Positions 25,253-33,874 of a stretch of 38,967 nt of DNA are shown here, in pieces. The translations under genes and the position numbers were made by a program. Origin of the DNA: Treponema sp. (GTDB lineage Bacteria > Spirochaetota > Spirochaetia > Treponematales > Treponemataceae); contig JAEEVR010000023.1 in assembly GCA_016290995.1 (NCBI GenBank), positions 1 to 38,967 on the forward strand, given 5' to 3'. The notes below the pieces were generated by a model. That model was not told the origin of the DNA. It made no database searches and saw only the letters and a list, made by a program, of their open reading frames with translations. Positions within the stretch are counted from its first letter, which is position 1; each line of letters begins with the position of its first letter.

Positions 25253-26280
25253 TAAACGAACAAATAAGCCGGATACTTTATGCTGGGCCCCAGCTTTTCG
25301 TCAACGACGCGCTTTACCGAAACTCCTGTCATCGACTCAAAGATGCGGCGCATAAAAGGCGCTTGATAAATATACTCGTAGTCAACAAAGTCAACCGCGT
25401 CGGCTTCTTCGCCGGACAAGCCCTGGGTCGCCATAAGGCGCTCCCTCATTCTGTCCTCGGCGTTTTCTTGGGAACCGATTCCGTCAATCAATCCGTTTGA
25501 CTTGGCCTGGCTTGCGGTGTAGACGCGGCCGTCGGCCAAAGCCTTTGTCTCGGTCAATGACTTTTTTCTTGCGGACGCCACGATTGAAGCGAACTGATCG
25601 TAGCATTCGTCAACAAGGCTCTGCATGATTTTTCTTTGCTCGTCCGTCATCGGCGTGTCGTAATGGCCCATCGCCTTGTTCTTGCCGGAAACAAAGTTTG
25701 TGGATTTGACTCCTATTTTTTCAAGCAAGCCGGTGGCGTCGATTGTAGGTCCATAGATTACGCCGATGGATCCTGTGACTGTGTTGCGGTTGGCGTAAAT
25801 CGTGTCGGCCGAACACGCGATGTAATACGCGCCCGAAGCCGCCATGCTCTTAAAGTATGCCCAAACTTCTTTTCCGGAATTCTTGTACTTGCGCAAGGCC
25901 AGATAAAGTTCGTCGGCTTCGTATACCGTTCCGCCGGGAGAGTCTATGACCAAAAGAATGCCGGCGTTGTTGGCGTCCGCTTCAAGGGACTCTACTGTGT
26001 CCAAAAGCCATTTTTGGTTGTAGGTTTCGTTGGCCTCTTGAATCACGCCGGTAATGTAAAGGCGGGCGATGTATTTTGAGCCGCCGAATTTTCCAAGTTT
26101 AAAGTTTCCCAAGTTCAAGTTTATAGGATTGTTCCCTCGGGAAGCCGAAGGAGCGCCCTTAATGACGCCAACGCCTTTAAGGATTCCAAACACAGCCGCC
26201 AACACAACGATGACGATAACGATTATCAAAAACAAAAGGCCGCCGCCCTTCTTTTTATTCTTTGAAATTTCTTCGTTCAT
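25249..26280 (-). CDS. sppA: signal peptide peptidase SppA
   Basis: A membrane-anchored serine protease that degrades cleaved signal peptides. It has 343 residues with one TM (about 14-38). The short-type SppA/ClpP fold shows LLVIDSPGGTVYEADELY, the nucleophile S149 in SMAASGAYYIA, GSIGVIYG and the general base Lys, probably K202, in SGKNKAMGHYD. AGGAG precedes the ATG. Upstream in the same operon are a DUF975 protein and a CYTH protein, with gaps of 20 and 9 bases. Both catalytic residues are present, so it should be active. Confidence 0.92.
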   Translation of the reverse strand: MNEEISKNKKKGGGLLFLIIVIVIVVLAAVFGILKGVGVIKGAPSASRGNNPINLNLGNFKLGKFGGSKYIARLYITGVIQEANETYNQKWLLDTVESLEADANNAGILLVIDSPGGTVYEADELYLALRKYKNSGKEVWAYFKSMAASGAYYIACSADTIYANRNTVTGSIGVIYGPTIDATGLLEKIGVKSTNFVSGKNKAMGHYDTPMTDEQRKIMQSLVDECYDQFASIVASARKKSLTETKALADGRVYTASQAKSNGLIDGIGSQENAEDRMRERLMATQGLSGEEADAVDFVDYEYIYQAPFMRRIFESMTGVSVKRVVDEKLGPSIKYPAYLFVY

Positions 26281-26300
26281 TTTTTTCTCCTATGGCGCAA

Positions 26301-27005
26301 TTACGCAAAGTCTTCCGGCGCGACTCTCTTTGAGGCAAACGCGGTTTCTTTTAGCGCGTGGTAAATGTTTGTGTATGTTGCTTGGTAATAAGGCATAAGC
26401 CACAAAAATCCGATTCCCATAGTCAAGCAGCACAAAAGGTAAAGGGGAATAAAAGACAAGTCGGTGACGAACAAGTCGCCCTTGTAGCCGCGAGTCAATT
26501 CCTTGCTGATGTTCATCGCCTTGGTCACTTTGATTTCCGGGTTTTCGGCCATGATGTAAACCATCATAGAATAAGAATACCATTTGATGATTCCAGGAAT
26601 CCAAAGAAGGAGCGACCAAAGGAAGACCCAAAGGGTTCTCCAAAGATAGCCGCGCGCGGCCTGCCACCATTGGCCAAGGCCTTCCAAATAGTCGCCGAAC
26701 GAAATCGGGCGAGGATCGGCTTTCATAGTATGGAACAAGCGCTTTTGCGCCAACAAAAAGGCGGCGATAATCAAGGCGATAAAAATAGAAGCGGTCGTCG
26801 CGCGCGGGCCGCCGTGAACGCCAGCGTTAAAGTTTCCGGCGCCGGCCCTTAAGTTGACGGTAATGTCATCGCCAAAAAAGGCTACCAAGGCAAAGCCAAG
26901 AATAGAAATCAAAGCAAAAATCAAAAGACTCGTCAATACAGGAATCTTCCAGCGGCCCTTAAGCTGAGCCTTTGCCGCTTTTTTGTAAGCTACTCGATCA
27001 AACAT
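26301..27005 (-). CDS. DUF975-family integral membrane protein
   Basis: A protein of 234 residues with about five TM segments, starting MFDRVAYKKAAKAQLKGRWK. DUF975-like features include RTLWVFLWSLLLWIPGIIKW and the soluble loop KAMNISKELTRGYKGDLFV, followed by two more TM helices. The biochemical role of this family is not established. AAGGAG precedes the ATG. It lies between the CYTH gene and sppA in a tight operon. Confidence 0.8.
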   Translation of the reverse strand: MFDRVAYKKAAKAQLKGRWKIPVLTSLLIFALISILGFALVAFFGDDITVNLRAGAGNFNAGVHGGPRATTASIFIALIIAAFLLAQKRLFHTMKADPRPISFGDYLEGLGQWWQAARGYLWRTLWVFLWSLLLWIPGIIKWYSYSMMVYIMAENPEIKVTKAMNISKELTRGYKGDLFVTDLSFIPLYLLCCLTMGIGFLWLMPYYQATYTNIYHALKETAFASKRVAPEDFA

Positions 27006-27014
27006 TTTTTCTCC

Positions 27015-27629
27015 TTAAAACTTTATAATTCCGGCTTCCGCCAATAATTCAGAATAATACTTTTCCTCGATATCATCAAGGGCAAGACCGCACTTTACGA
27101 CAAGCGACTCAAGCTCCTTTCTCATCGCGGCTATTTGGCTTTCGTCCGCCTCGCCGTCCGTCACAAACTCGATTTCCAAAAAGTCTCCCAATGGCGGAAC
27201 GGAACACAATTCCAAATGAGCCTTTCCGCAAGGAGTGTCGGCGTAAAAACCGACCGCGTCTTTATGCTTTGTAAAATACGGAACAAAACCAACGTCCGCA
27301 AAAAGCGCTTCCAAACATTCGGCGTTGTCCAAGGCGGCCTCATATTCTTGGTTCACCTCTAACGCGCCGCCCCCGCTTGCAAGGCGCTTTTCCTTTTTTT
27401 TGTAAGTCAAAAAAATTTTTTCTTCAAACGCGCGGCCGTTTTGGTCCGCGTTTTTTTCTTGGCGAATGCGCGCGGTTATACGGCCGTTGGGGGCGCCGCT
27501 TTTTTCCAGCTTAAAGTAGCGGTCGTCCTTTGAAACGCTTTTGTCAAAGACGGCAAAGGCGTTAAGCTTTTGCAAGACAGCCTTGCGGTCGCGCGCGTGG
27601 GCCTTAAGTTCAATTTCCATGCTTTCCAT
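27015..27629 (-). CDS. CYTH-domain protein
   Basis: A 204-residue beta-barrel tunnel enzyme of the CYTH (class IV adenylate cyclase / thiamine triphosphatase) superfamily. The N-terminal EIELKA signature is at residues 5-10, followed by a Lys/Arg-rich set of strands (RYFKLEK, RITARIRQEK, KIFLTYKKKEKR), a central LELCSVPPLGDFLEIEFVTD and a final helical tail. Members bind phosphate-rich substrates with metal; which one cannot be told here. The start could be the second Met (27620), which begins the family motif. It diverges from the dus gene by 31 bases and leads the CYTH-DUF975-sppA operon. Confidence 0.82.
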   Translation of the reverse strand: MESMEIELKAHARDRKAVLQKLNAFAVFDKSVSKDDRYFKLEKSGAPNGRITARIRQEKNADQNGRAFEEKIFLTYKKKEKRLASGGGALEVNQEYEAALDNAECLEALFADVGFVPYFTKHKDAVGFYADTPCGKAHLELCSVPPLGDFLEIEFVTDGEADESQIAAMRKELESLVVKCGLALDDIEEKYYSELLAEAGIIKF

Positions 27630-27660
27630 TCTACCACAAAATATGCTAAAATGAAAGCAT

Positions 27661-28689
27661 ATGACGCAACTGATCGCGGGTCCGATGGCGACGCTTAGCC
27701 ACGAGGCCTTCCGCCGCCTTGTGGAAAAATTTGGCGGCGCCGACGAATACTACACCGAAATGATAAACGCTCCCACGCTTTTGCAAAAAGGCCCCTTTGA
27801 AAAATATTATTTGATGAACGGCCCCGCTCCCGAAAAAATCGTATGGCAGCTTACAAGCAAAGAAGGCCAATCGATGGCGGCGGCCGTCAGCGTCTTGGCT
27901 CCCCTTGGCGGAATCGGAATCGACCTTAACATGGGCTGCTCGGCGCCAGAAATCGTCCACTCCGGCGCGGGGATAGCATGGATGCTAAAGCCGCAAGAAG
28001 AAACGTTCGAGATGGTTCGCGGAGTAAAGCGCGCGATAGAAAAATCCGCGCCCGCTTTTAGGCTTAGCGTAAAGCTCCGCCTTGGCGCGGAAGATTTTAA
28101 CGAAGAAAAGTTTTATGATTTTTGCCAAGGCCTTTGCGACTGCGGCGTCCAACGCCTTGTATTGCATCCGCGCACGCAGCGGGAAAAACTTTCCAGGCCG
28201 CCGCGCCGGTATTTTGTCCAACGCTTGGCGGAACGATTGAAGCCGCGCGAAGTTGACGTGATTTACAATGGAAACGTGAAGGACGCGGCAAGCGCAGCCG
28301 CGGCGCTTTCAGAATGCCCATCTTGCGCGGGCCTTATGATCAGCCGGGCCTCTGTCCAAAAGCCCTGGATTTTCGCCCAAGTTCGCGGAACCTTGGACGA
28401 CGCCGGCGCGAATGGCGCGACCGATAACGGCTTGCAAGACCTTAACGGCGGCCGCGTTGACCTAATGCAAACAGGCTTGAACTATATCGAGCTTTTGCAA
28501 GAATACCAGCCGCCGGAATTTTTTAAGAGCCGCATGCAAAGATTTTTTTCTTACTACTGCGACAACTTTACCTTTGGCCATTACATAAAAAGCAAGATGC
28601 TCAACGCGGCGACTCCCCAAGAAGCGCAAGAAAGGTTCCGCGCCTTCTTTGAAGAATCGCCAGCCGACCGCTTTAAGGTTTTACAATAG
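27661..28689 (+). CDS. dus: tRNA-dihydrouridine synthase family protein
   Basis: An FMN enzyme that reduces specific uridines in tRNA. It has 342 residues. The barrel starts LIAGPMATLSHEAFRRL. The proton-donor cysteine is C93 in DLNMGCSAPEIVHSGAGIAWM, FMN contacts are in SVKLRLG and LVLHPRTQREKL, and IYNGNV and GLMISRASVQKPWIF follow. A C-terminal helical domain (about 255-342) fits the family. Its stop overlaps the convergent mrp gene by 9 bases. The subfamily (DusA, B or C) cannot be fixed by eye. Confidence 0.92.
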   Translation: MTQLIAGPMATLSHEAFRRLVEKFGGADEYYTEMINAPTLLQKGPFEKYYLMNGPAPEKIVWQLTSKEGQSMAAAVSVLAPLGGIGIDLNMGCSAPEIVHSGAGIAWMLKPQEETFEMVRGVKRAIEKSAPAFRLSVKLRLGAEDFNEEKFYDFCQGLCDCGVQRLVLHPRTQREKLSRPPRRYFVQRLAERLKPREVDVIYNGNVKDAASAAAALSECPSCAGLMISRASVQKPWIFAQVRGTLDDAGANGATDNGLQDLNGGRVDLMQTGLNYIELLQEYQPPEFFKSRMQRFFSYYCDNFTFGHYIKSKMLNAATPQEAQERFRAFFEESPADRFKVLQ

Positions 28690-29517
28690 CGCCTTGATTT
28701 TTTGCGCGGCTTCGTCAAGCTCCGGAACTTCTAGGTTTTCGATGTCGCCGGAATCGACGTGGGCGCTGGTTTCGGGCCTCATCGGAATGCGGGCCAAAAC
28801 GGGCAGACCAAAAGTCTTTGCGATGCCTTCGATGTTGCTCTTTCCAAAAACGTAAATTTCCTTTGAGCAGTCCGGGCACTTTACGTAAGACATGTTCTCT
28901 ATCAATCCCAAAATCGGAACGTTCATCATGTTGGCCATCTTTACGGCCTTTTCGACAATCACGCGCACCAATTGCTGGGGCGAAGAAACTACGATGATTC
29001 CGTCAATCGGGAGCGACTGGAATACCGTAAGCGGAACGTCGCCAGTTCCCGGAGGCATGTCGACGAACATAAAGTCAACGTCCTTCCAAACAACGTCGGT
29101 CCAAAACTGCTTTACCGCGCCGGAAATGACAGGGCCTCTCCATACGACAGGGTCGTTTTCGTTTTGAAGCAAAAAATTCATCGACATAAGCTTGATTCCG
29201 CTTGAAGTAACTACGGGCTCAAGCAAATCCTTTCCTTCAACCACGTCGGCGCGCTTGTCGCTTTCGCCAAAGCTTTCGGGAATCGAAGGGCCTGTGATGT
29301 CCGCGTCCAAAATGGCGGACTTGTAGCCCATTTTTTGCATTTTGCAAGCCAAGAGGCTTGTCACAAGCGACTTTCCTACGCCGCCTTTTCCGCTGACGAT
29401 GGCGATGACCTTCTTTATTTTGCTGTCTTTGTTGGGCTCCAATTTTTGGGGAGCGCTTCGTTCCGCGCAAGAGCCCTCGGAACAATGTCCGCAATCGTGG
29501 CCGCAGTTTTCTGACAT
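28681..29517 (-). CDS. mrp: Mrp/ApbC family P-loop ATPase, Fe-S carrier
   Basis: A scaffold or carrier of iron-sulfur clusters. It has 278 residues. The deviant Walker A is VSGKGGVGKSLVTS, followed by LDADITGPSIP, MSMNFLLQNE, VVWRGPVISGAVKQF and VDMPPGTGD. A C-terminal CPDC pair is the usual bridging cluster site of the dimer. The N-terminus is unusual: MSENCGHDCGHCSEGSC has four cysteines (5, 9, 12, 17), like the extra cluster of eukaryotic and archaeal Nbp35 more than typical bacterial ApbC. AGGAG precedes the ATG. It converges on dus. Confidence 0.92.
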   Translation of the reverse strand: MSENCGHDCGHCSEGSCAERSAPQKLEPNKDSKIKKVIAIVSGKGGVGKSLVTSLLACKMQKMGYKSAILDADITGPSIPESFGESDKRADVVEGKDLLEPVVTSSGIKLMSMNFLLQNENDPVVWRGPVISGAVKQFWTDVVWKDVDFMFVDMPPGTGDVPLTVFQSLPIDGIIVVSSPQQLVRVIVEKAVKMANMMNVPILGLIENMSYVKCPDCSKEIYVFGKSNIEGIAKTFGLPVLARIPMRPETSAHVDSGDIENLEVPELDEAAQKIKALL

Positions 29518-29528
29518 ATTCTAGTTCT

Positions 29529-29547
29529 CCTATATGTTACTGTTAAT
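29529..29547. promoter_or_regulatory. shared 19-bp motif, copy 1
   Basis: CCTATATGTTACTGTTAAT lies 57 bases upstream of the beta-barrel gene and differs by one base from a copy at 37146-37164, which lies 52 bases upstream of the RND gene. Both are in divergent intergenic regions. It may be a common regulator or promoter element. Confidence 0.35.
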
Positions 29548-29603
29548 TTAAAGATAATAAAAATCTGCTGAAAAGTCTAGTAAAATTTTCCGATATATAG
29601 TTT

Positions 29604-30185
29604 ATGAAGAAGTTTCTATTAATTACCGCATTTTTCATTTGTTCCGCCGCTATTTTTGCGGAAAACGAGCGCAATTTTTTTGGATTTCAGTTCGCGCTTG
29701 GAAGCGGCTACACCTTTTACGGAGACAAGGACTTAAAAGCCAACGAAAGAGACGCGATGCGTTCCGGCTACAGCAGAGTCATTCTTTACACCGACGCTGG
29801 AATCACGCTAAAGCTGACCGACCAACTTTACTTTTTGGGCGGCTTTCAAACAATGCTTGACTTTATTTGGAAGGACGGCCGCTACACAAACCACGCCTCG
29901 CCGACTTTTTTTGGCGGCCTGCAATTCTATCCCGGAATCGGAAACCTTTCATTTTCGCTAGCCTACGCGCTTGGAGTCCGCCACGATTGGGAAGGCTTGG
30001 ATGACAAATACAATAAAGTCCAAGCGTCAAAATGGGGCAACGGCTTTAGGCTGGCCGCCGAATACGACTTTAAAAAGGGAAGCGGCGTGGTTCCAGTCGT
30101 TGGAGCCAGCTACCTATTCTTGCCAACCGGCTACGACAATTACGACAACACCCTGGCGGTTTATTTTAGACTTGCCTTCCATTGA
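29604..30185 (+). CDS. small outer-membrane beta-barrel protein
   Basis: A protein of 193 residues with a signal peptide (cleavage after IFA, before ENERN) and an alternating hydrophobic pattern of about eight strands ending in an aromatic-rich LAVYFRLAFH, as in barrel proteins. FGFQFALGSGYTFYGD, LYFLGGFQTMLDF, FGGLQFYPGIG and FSLAYALGVR are the clearest strands. It resembles small treponemal barrel proteins of the DUF2715 kind, though this was not checked. It is a single gene with its own terminator at 30198-30228. Location is fairly secure; role unknown. Confidence 0.75.
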   Translation: MKKFLLITAFFICSAAIFAENERNFFGFQFALGSGYTFYGDKDLKANERDAMRSGYSRVILYTDAGITLKLTDQLYFLGGFQTMLDFIWKDGRYTNHASPTFFGGLQFYPGIGNLSFSLAYALGVRHDWEGLDDKYNKVQASKWGNGFRLAAEYDFKKGSGVVPVVGASYLFLPTGYDNYDNTLAVYFRLAFH

Positions 30186-30197
30186 TTTCCAACAAAT

Positions 30198-30228
30198 AAA
30201 AAAACCGCCCTTCGGGCGGTTTTTTTTT
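30198..30228. terminator. bidirectional terminator
   Basis: CCGCCC-TTC-GGGCGG flanked by A7 on the left and T9 on the right serves both the barrel gene and rny, which converge. Confidence 0.9.
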
Positions 30229-30241
30229 GCTTTGACCAATT

Positions 30242-31774
30242 CTAGCGCGCGTATTCTACGATGCGGGTTTCGCGAATCATGGTTAGCTTTATGCGGCCTG
30301 GATAGCGCAAGTCGTTTTCGATTTGCTTGGCGATCTTGCGGGCCAACTCCTTGACGTCTCCGTCAGGAATCTTCTCGTTGTTGACAAGAATTCTAAGCTC
30401 GCGGCCGGCCTGAATGGCGTAGGCCTTTTCGACTCCGTTAAAGCCTTCGGCAATCTTTTCAAGGTTTTCAAGGCGGTTAACGTAATTGTCAACCGTTTCC
30501 TTGCGGGCGCCCGGACGGGCGGCGCTGATCGCGTCGGCAATTTGAACGATAATGGCCTCAAGGCTGGAAGGCTCGATGTCGTTGTGGTGGGCGCCGATGG
30601 CGTTGACCACAAGAGGCGCCTCTCCCATTTTGCGGGCGATTTCCGCTCCGACTTCGGCATGGTTCTGGTCGCTGTCGTTTTCAGCGCCCTTTCCGATGTC
30701 GTGCAAAATCGCGGCGCGCTTAGCCAATTCTCGGTTGGCGCCCAACTCGGCGGCCAAAAGGCCGGCGATCTCGGCGACTTCCTTTGAGTGAACCAAAACG
30801 TTCTGGCCGTAGCTTGTTCGGAAGTACAAACGGCCCAAGGCGCGGACGCCTTCTGTGGGCATATTGTGGATTCCCAAGTCAAACAAGGCCTTTTCGCCTT
30901 CTTCGTAAATTCTGTTCTGAACTTCGCGGGTAACCTTTTGAACGATTTCCTCGATGCGGGCCGGATGGATTCGGCCGTCGGAAATAAGGCGCTCCAAAGA
31001 TTCCTTTGCGATTTCCTTGCGGACGGGGTCAAAGCATGAGATGACGACCGCTTCGGGAGTGTCGTCGATAATGATGTCAACGCCGGTCAAGGTTTCCAAG
31101 GCGCGGATGTTGCGGCCTTCGCGTCCGATGATTCGGCCCTTCATCTCGTCCGAGGGAAGGGAAACAGTAGCGACCGTAATGTCGCTTGTAGTTTCCGTGG
31201 CGATTCTTTGAATTGTGGTGACAAGAATGTCGCGCGCCTTTTTTTCGGCGTTCAACTGGGATTCCTGCTCAACTTTGTTAAGCAAAGCCTGGGCGTCGTG
31301 GCGGGCGTCGTTTTCCAAATTCCTAATGATAAGTTCTTTGGCTTCCTGGACCGTAAGGCCGGAAATTCGCTCCAACTCGCGCCTGTATTCCTCTTCTTGC
31401 GCTTGGACAACGGCCTCGCGCTTTTGCAAGGCGGCTAACTTTTCGACATACTCTTTGTCTTGTTTGTCGTACAAAGCGGCGCGCTGGTCCAACGCCTCCT
31501 CTTTGTGGCTTACCCTAGCCTCGTAGCGCTGCACTTCCGCGCGGCGCTCGCGATTTTCCCGCTCTTGCTGGTTTCGTTCCCGAATGAGTTCATCTTTTGC
31601 GTTAAGCAAAATTTCTTTTTTCTGAGCTTCAGCTTCTCTAATTGCATCCTGTCTTAAACGTTCAGCTTTTTGTTCTGACGCAGATAATTGAAATCTGGCA
31701 TACAGCCAGCGAATTGTCCATCCAAGAACCACTCCAGCAACCGGAAGAACGATAAATAACACTAGATTATTCAT
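30242..31774 (-). CDS. rny: ribonuclease Y
   Basis: A membrane-bound endoribonuclease that starts mRNA decay. It has 510 residues: TM (about 4-24), a long coiled coil (about 30-180, rich in Glu, Gln, Arg), a KH domain with GRIIGREGRNIRALE, and an HD domain with metal site AAILHDIGKG, then GAHHNDIEP. All key residues are present and the C-terminal RIKLTMIRETR is typical. AGGAG lies before the ATG. It follows lptB with a 78-base gap and may be read from the same upstream promoter. Confidence 0.96.
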   Translation of the reverse strand: MNNLVLFIVLPVAGVVLGWTIRWLYARFQLSASEQKAERLRQDAIREAEAQKKEILLNAKDELIRERNQQERENRERRAEVQRYEARVSHKEEALDQRAALYDKQDKEYVEKLAALQKREAVVQAQEEEYRRELERISGLTVQEAKELIIRNLENDARHDAQALLNKVEQESQLNAEKKARDILVTTIQRIATETTSDITVATVSLPSDEMKGRIIGREGRNIRALETLTGVDIIIDDTPEAVVISCFDPVRKEIAKESLERLISDGRIHPARIEEIVQKVTREVQNRIYEEGEKALFDLGIHNMPTEGVRALGRLYFRTSYGQNVLVHSKEVAEIAGLLAAELGANRELAKRAAILHDIGKGAENDSDQNHAEVGAEIARKMGEAPLVVNAIGAHHNDIEPSSLEAIIVQIADAISAARPGARKETVDNYVNRLENLEKIAEGFNGVEKAYAIQAGRELRILVNNEKIPDGDVKELARKIAKQIENDLRYPGRIKLTMIRETRIVEYAR

Positions 31775-31852
31775 GTTTTTCTCCTATTTTTGCTTATAGT
31801 AATTCTATTCTATACATAGTAACAGAGAATGTTCATTTTGTCAACAAAAATT

Positions 31853-32602
31853 TTACATAGAGAAGTCGCTGCCCAGGTAAACTTTGCGGGCTTGCTCGTT
31901 TTGGAGGATTTCGTCGCGCTGGCCTTGGGCAATGATTTCGCCGTTGTTGATGATTATGGCGCGGTCGGTGATTTCCAAGGTGTCGCGGACATTGTGGTCT
32001 GTGATCAGGATGCCGATTCCCCGGTTTTTGAGGATTTGTATCATTTTTTTAAGGTCGCTTACGGCTATTGGGTCGATTCCGGCAAAAGGCTCGTCCAAAA
32101 GAAGGAATTTTGGCGCTATGGCCAGGGAACGGGCGATTTCGGTGCGGCGCCTCTCGCCTCCGCTAAGGGTGTAGGCGTACTGGCGGCGGATTCTGGTAAT
32201 GACAAATTCTTCCAAAAGCTCTTCCAAAAGGGCTTTTTTTTGCTTTTTGTCCAAATCCTGCCGGGTTTCCAAAATGGCCCAAATGTTGTCCTCCACCGTA
32301 AGCTTTCTAAAGACCGAAGGCTCTTGCGGAAGGTAGGAAATGCCCATTTGAGCGCGCTTGTACATTTGCAGGGGCGTGATTCGCTCCTCGTCAAGGAAGA
32401 TTTCGCCGCTTGTAGGCTGGTAAAAGCCGACTATCATATAGAAAGAAGTTGTTTTTCCCGCTCCGTTGGGGCCCAAAAGGCCCAAAACCTCGCCGGTTTT
32501 GACGGAAAAGTCGATTCCCTTTACGACTTGCTTTCGGCCAAAGGCCTTGTAAAGGCTTGAGACCCTCAAAGTGTGGCTTGTCTGCGCGCTTTGGTCACTC
32601 AT
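31853..32602 (-). CDS. lptB: LPS-export-type ABC ATPase LptB
   Basis: The ATPase that powers lipid glycan export to the outer membrane. It has 249 residues: Walker A GPNGAGKTT, Q-loop in YLPQEPSVFRKLTVEDNIW, signature LSGGERRR, Walker B LLLDEPFAGIDP and the switch His in TDHNV. The ATG at 32602 follows AGGAGG; the open frame reaches 32839 but that part overlaps lptA in another frame and is not LptB-like. It overlaps lptA by 8 bases. Treponemes are often thought to lack LPS, so the exported molecule is uncertain. Confidence 0.95.
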   Translation of the reverse strand: MSDQSAQTSHTLRVSSLYKAFGRKQVVKGIDFSVKTGEVLGLLGPNGAGKTTSFYMIVGFYQPTSGEIFLDEERITPLQMYKRAQMGISYLPQEPSVFRKLTVEDNIWAILETRQDLDKKQKKALLEELLEEFVITRIRRQYAYTLSGGERRRTEIARSLAIAPKFLLLDEPFAGIDPIAVSDLKKMIQILKNRGIGILITDHNVRDTLEITDRAIIINNGEIIAQGQRDEILQNEQARKVYLGSDFSM

Positions 32603-33290
32603 TTTTGGCCTCCTGGCTTTCGGCGCTCTTTTTGACCTCTTTTGTTCCGTCGTCAGTGACGGAGCCGTGAACGTTTCCGTCCATAGTGATTTCTTCGGTG
32701 TCCATGTTAAAGGTAATAGACTGGGCGGCAAAAGAGTCGTCGTCTTGGACAACCTTGGCGCTTCCGTTAAGCTCAAGCATTTGCTCTTTTTTACGGTAGA
32801 CCGCGTAGGCCGACGAGCAAACGTTTTTCTTTTGCTCAAGCTTCACTTCTATTTGAAGAACGGCTATGTCGGTGTTGGAATTGTACTCGATCATTTGGGC
32901 GGCGGCGGTGACTTCGTTGTCCTTATCGATTATCTTGGCGTCGCCGGAAATTGTCACGACTTTTGACTCGCGGTCGTACTTTAATTCCTGGCACTCAAAT
33001 TCCAGGTTGGATTCTTTGTAGGAGCCCTTGATGTTTCCCGCCGCCGCGACGTAGCGGAATTCCTTTCCGCTAAGCTCTATGGAATCGGCGCGAATTTCTA
33101 TAGTCTCGGTCAAAACTTGGGCGTTTCCGGCAAGGCGGGTCATGTCTTCCTTGGAGCCCGCGCGGCCGCTCATTGTGTCGGCCCTAAAAGTGATTTCTTC
33201 CGCGGTTAGAGGAAGGGCGAAAAAAGCGGCGAACAAAAGCGCCAAAAAACAACGAGAAACGCTTGCAAGACTAAAATCGCGCCGCGTCAT
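32595..33290 (-). CDS. lptA: LptA/OstA-like periplasmic bridge protein
   Basis: A 231-residue protein with signal peptide (LPLTA, about residue 30) and a repeating beta-jelly-roll pattern: ITFRADTMSGRA, LAGNAQVLTETIEIRADSIEL, YVAAAGNIKG, LKYDRESKVVTISGDAKI, and so on. This is the OstA fold that carries lipid glycans across the periplasm. Overlaps with lptC (4 bases) and lptB (8 bases) mean tight coupling. The order C-A-B follows the usual lpt operon. Confidence 0.88.
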   Translation of the reverse strand: MTRRDFSLASVSRCFLALLFAAFFALPLTAEEITFRADTMSGRAGSKEDMTRLAGNAQVLTETIEIRADSIELSGKEFRYVAAAGNIKGSYKESNLEFECQELKYDRESKVVTISGDAKIIDKDNEVTAAAQMIEYNSNTDIAVLQIEVKLEQKKNVCSSAYAVYRKKEQMLELNGSAKVVQDDDSFAAQSITFNMDTEEITMDGNVHGSVTDDGTKEVKKSAESQEAKNE

Positions 33291-33850
33291 TCTTGGCCTT
33301 CTTTGTCAACGTAAACGCCGCCAACGTTGGACGAAAAGCTAAAGGATTCGCTTACGGCGCTGGCCGAAAAGCCGCTTCCGCTTAAAGTCACGCCGTCTTT
33401 TTTGACTGTGACTGGCTTTGTCTTTTCGCCGGTAAGCTGCTCGGTCTTTCCGTTCCAACGCAAACTGTCGCCGTAGATTACAAAGCCCCTGTCGGGAGCC
33501 TCGATGCGGATTCCGTTGTAAAATTCGTAGACTTCGTTTTTGGTGTCGGCTTTCATAAGGCCGGCGCTGCCAAAGGAGTTGACCGCGCCGTCTTCGTTCT
33601 TGCTTTCAAACTGGATTTCTTGGGCTAGAACCGTTCCGCCGTCCTTAAATTCTTCCAAGCGCTTGCTTTGAATCTCCGAGCTTACTTTGCTGTCCTTTAC
33701 CCGCCTAAAAACGGCCTCGTCAAGCATCAATTCTGGAACGGTGTCCTCCGTCTCGTAAACGTTGTTGTAGTTTACGCTGCACGCGGCGCAAAACGCGGCG
33801 GCCAGGACAGGAACGAGAATTGTCGGAATCATGCGCGAAAAAGACTTCAT
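33287..33850 (-). CDS. lptC: LptC-like lipoprotein
   Basis: A protein of 187 residues. The signal sequence ends in the lipobox CAACS, with C24 as probable lipidation site; E. coli LptC uses a TM anchor instead, so a lipoprotein LptC would sit differently. The OstA-like domain is seen as TVLAQEIQFESKNEDG, LMKADTKNEVYEFYNGIRIE, SLRWNGKTEQLTG and DGVTLSGSGFSAS. It has 24 bases between it and pyrG upstream, and overlaps lptA. The family link is good but more divergent than for LptB. Confidence 0.8.
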   Translation of the reverse strand: MKSFSRMIPTILVPVLAAAFCAACSVNYNNVYETEDTVPELMLDEAVFRRVKDSKVSSEIQSKRLEEFKDGGTVLAQEIQFESKNEDGAVNSFGSAGLMKADTKNEVYEFYNGIRIEAPDRGFVIYGDSLRWNGKTEQLTGEKTKPVTVKKDGVTLSGSGFSASAVSESFSFSSNVGGVYVDKEGQE

Positions 33851-33874
33851 TATTAAATTATCGGCAAAAAAGCC

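Noticed and set aside
32603..32839. 79-residue N-terminal extension of LptB
   Set aside because: It is lptA read in another frame; AGGAGG precedes the ATG at 32602.
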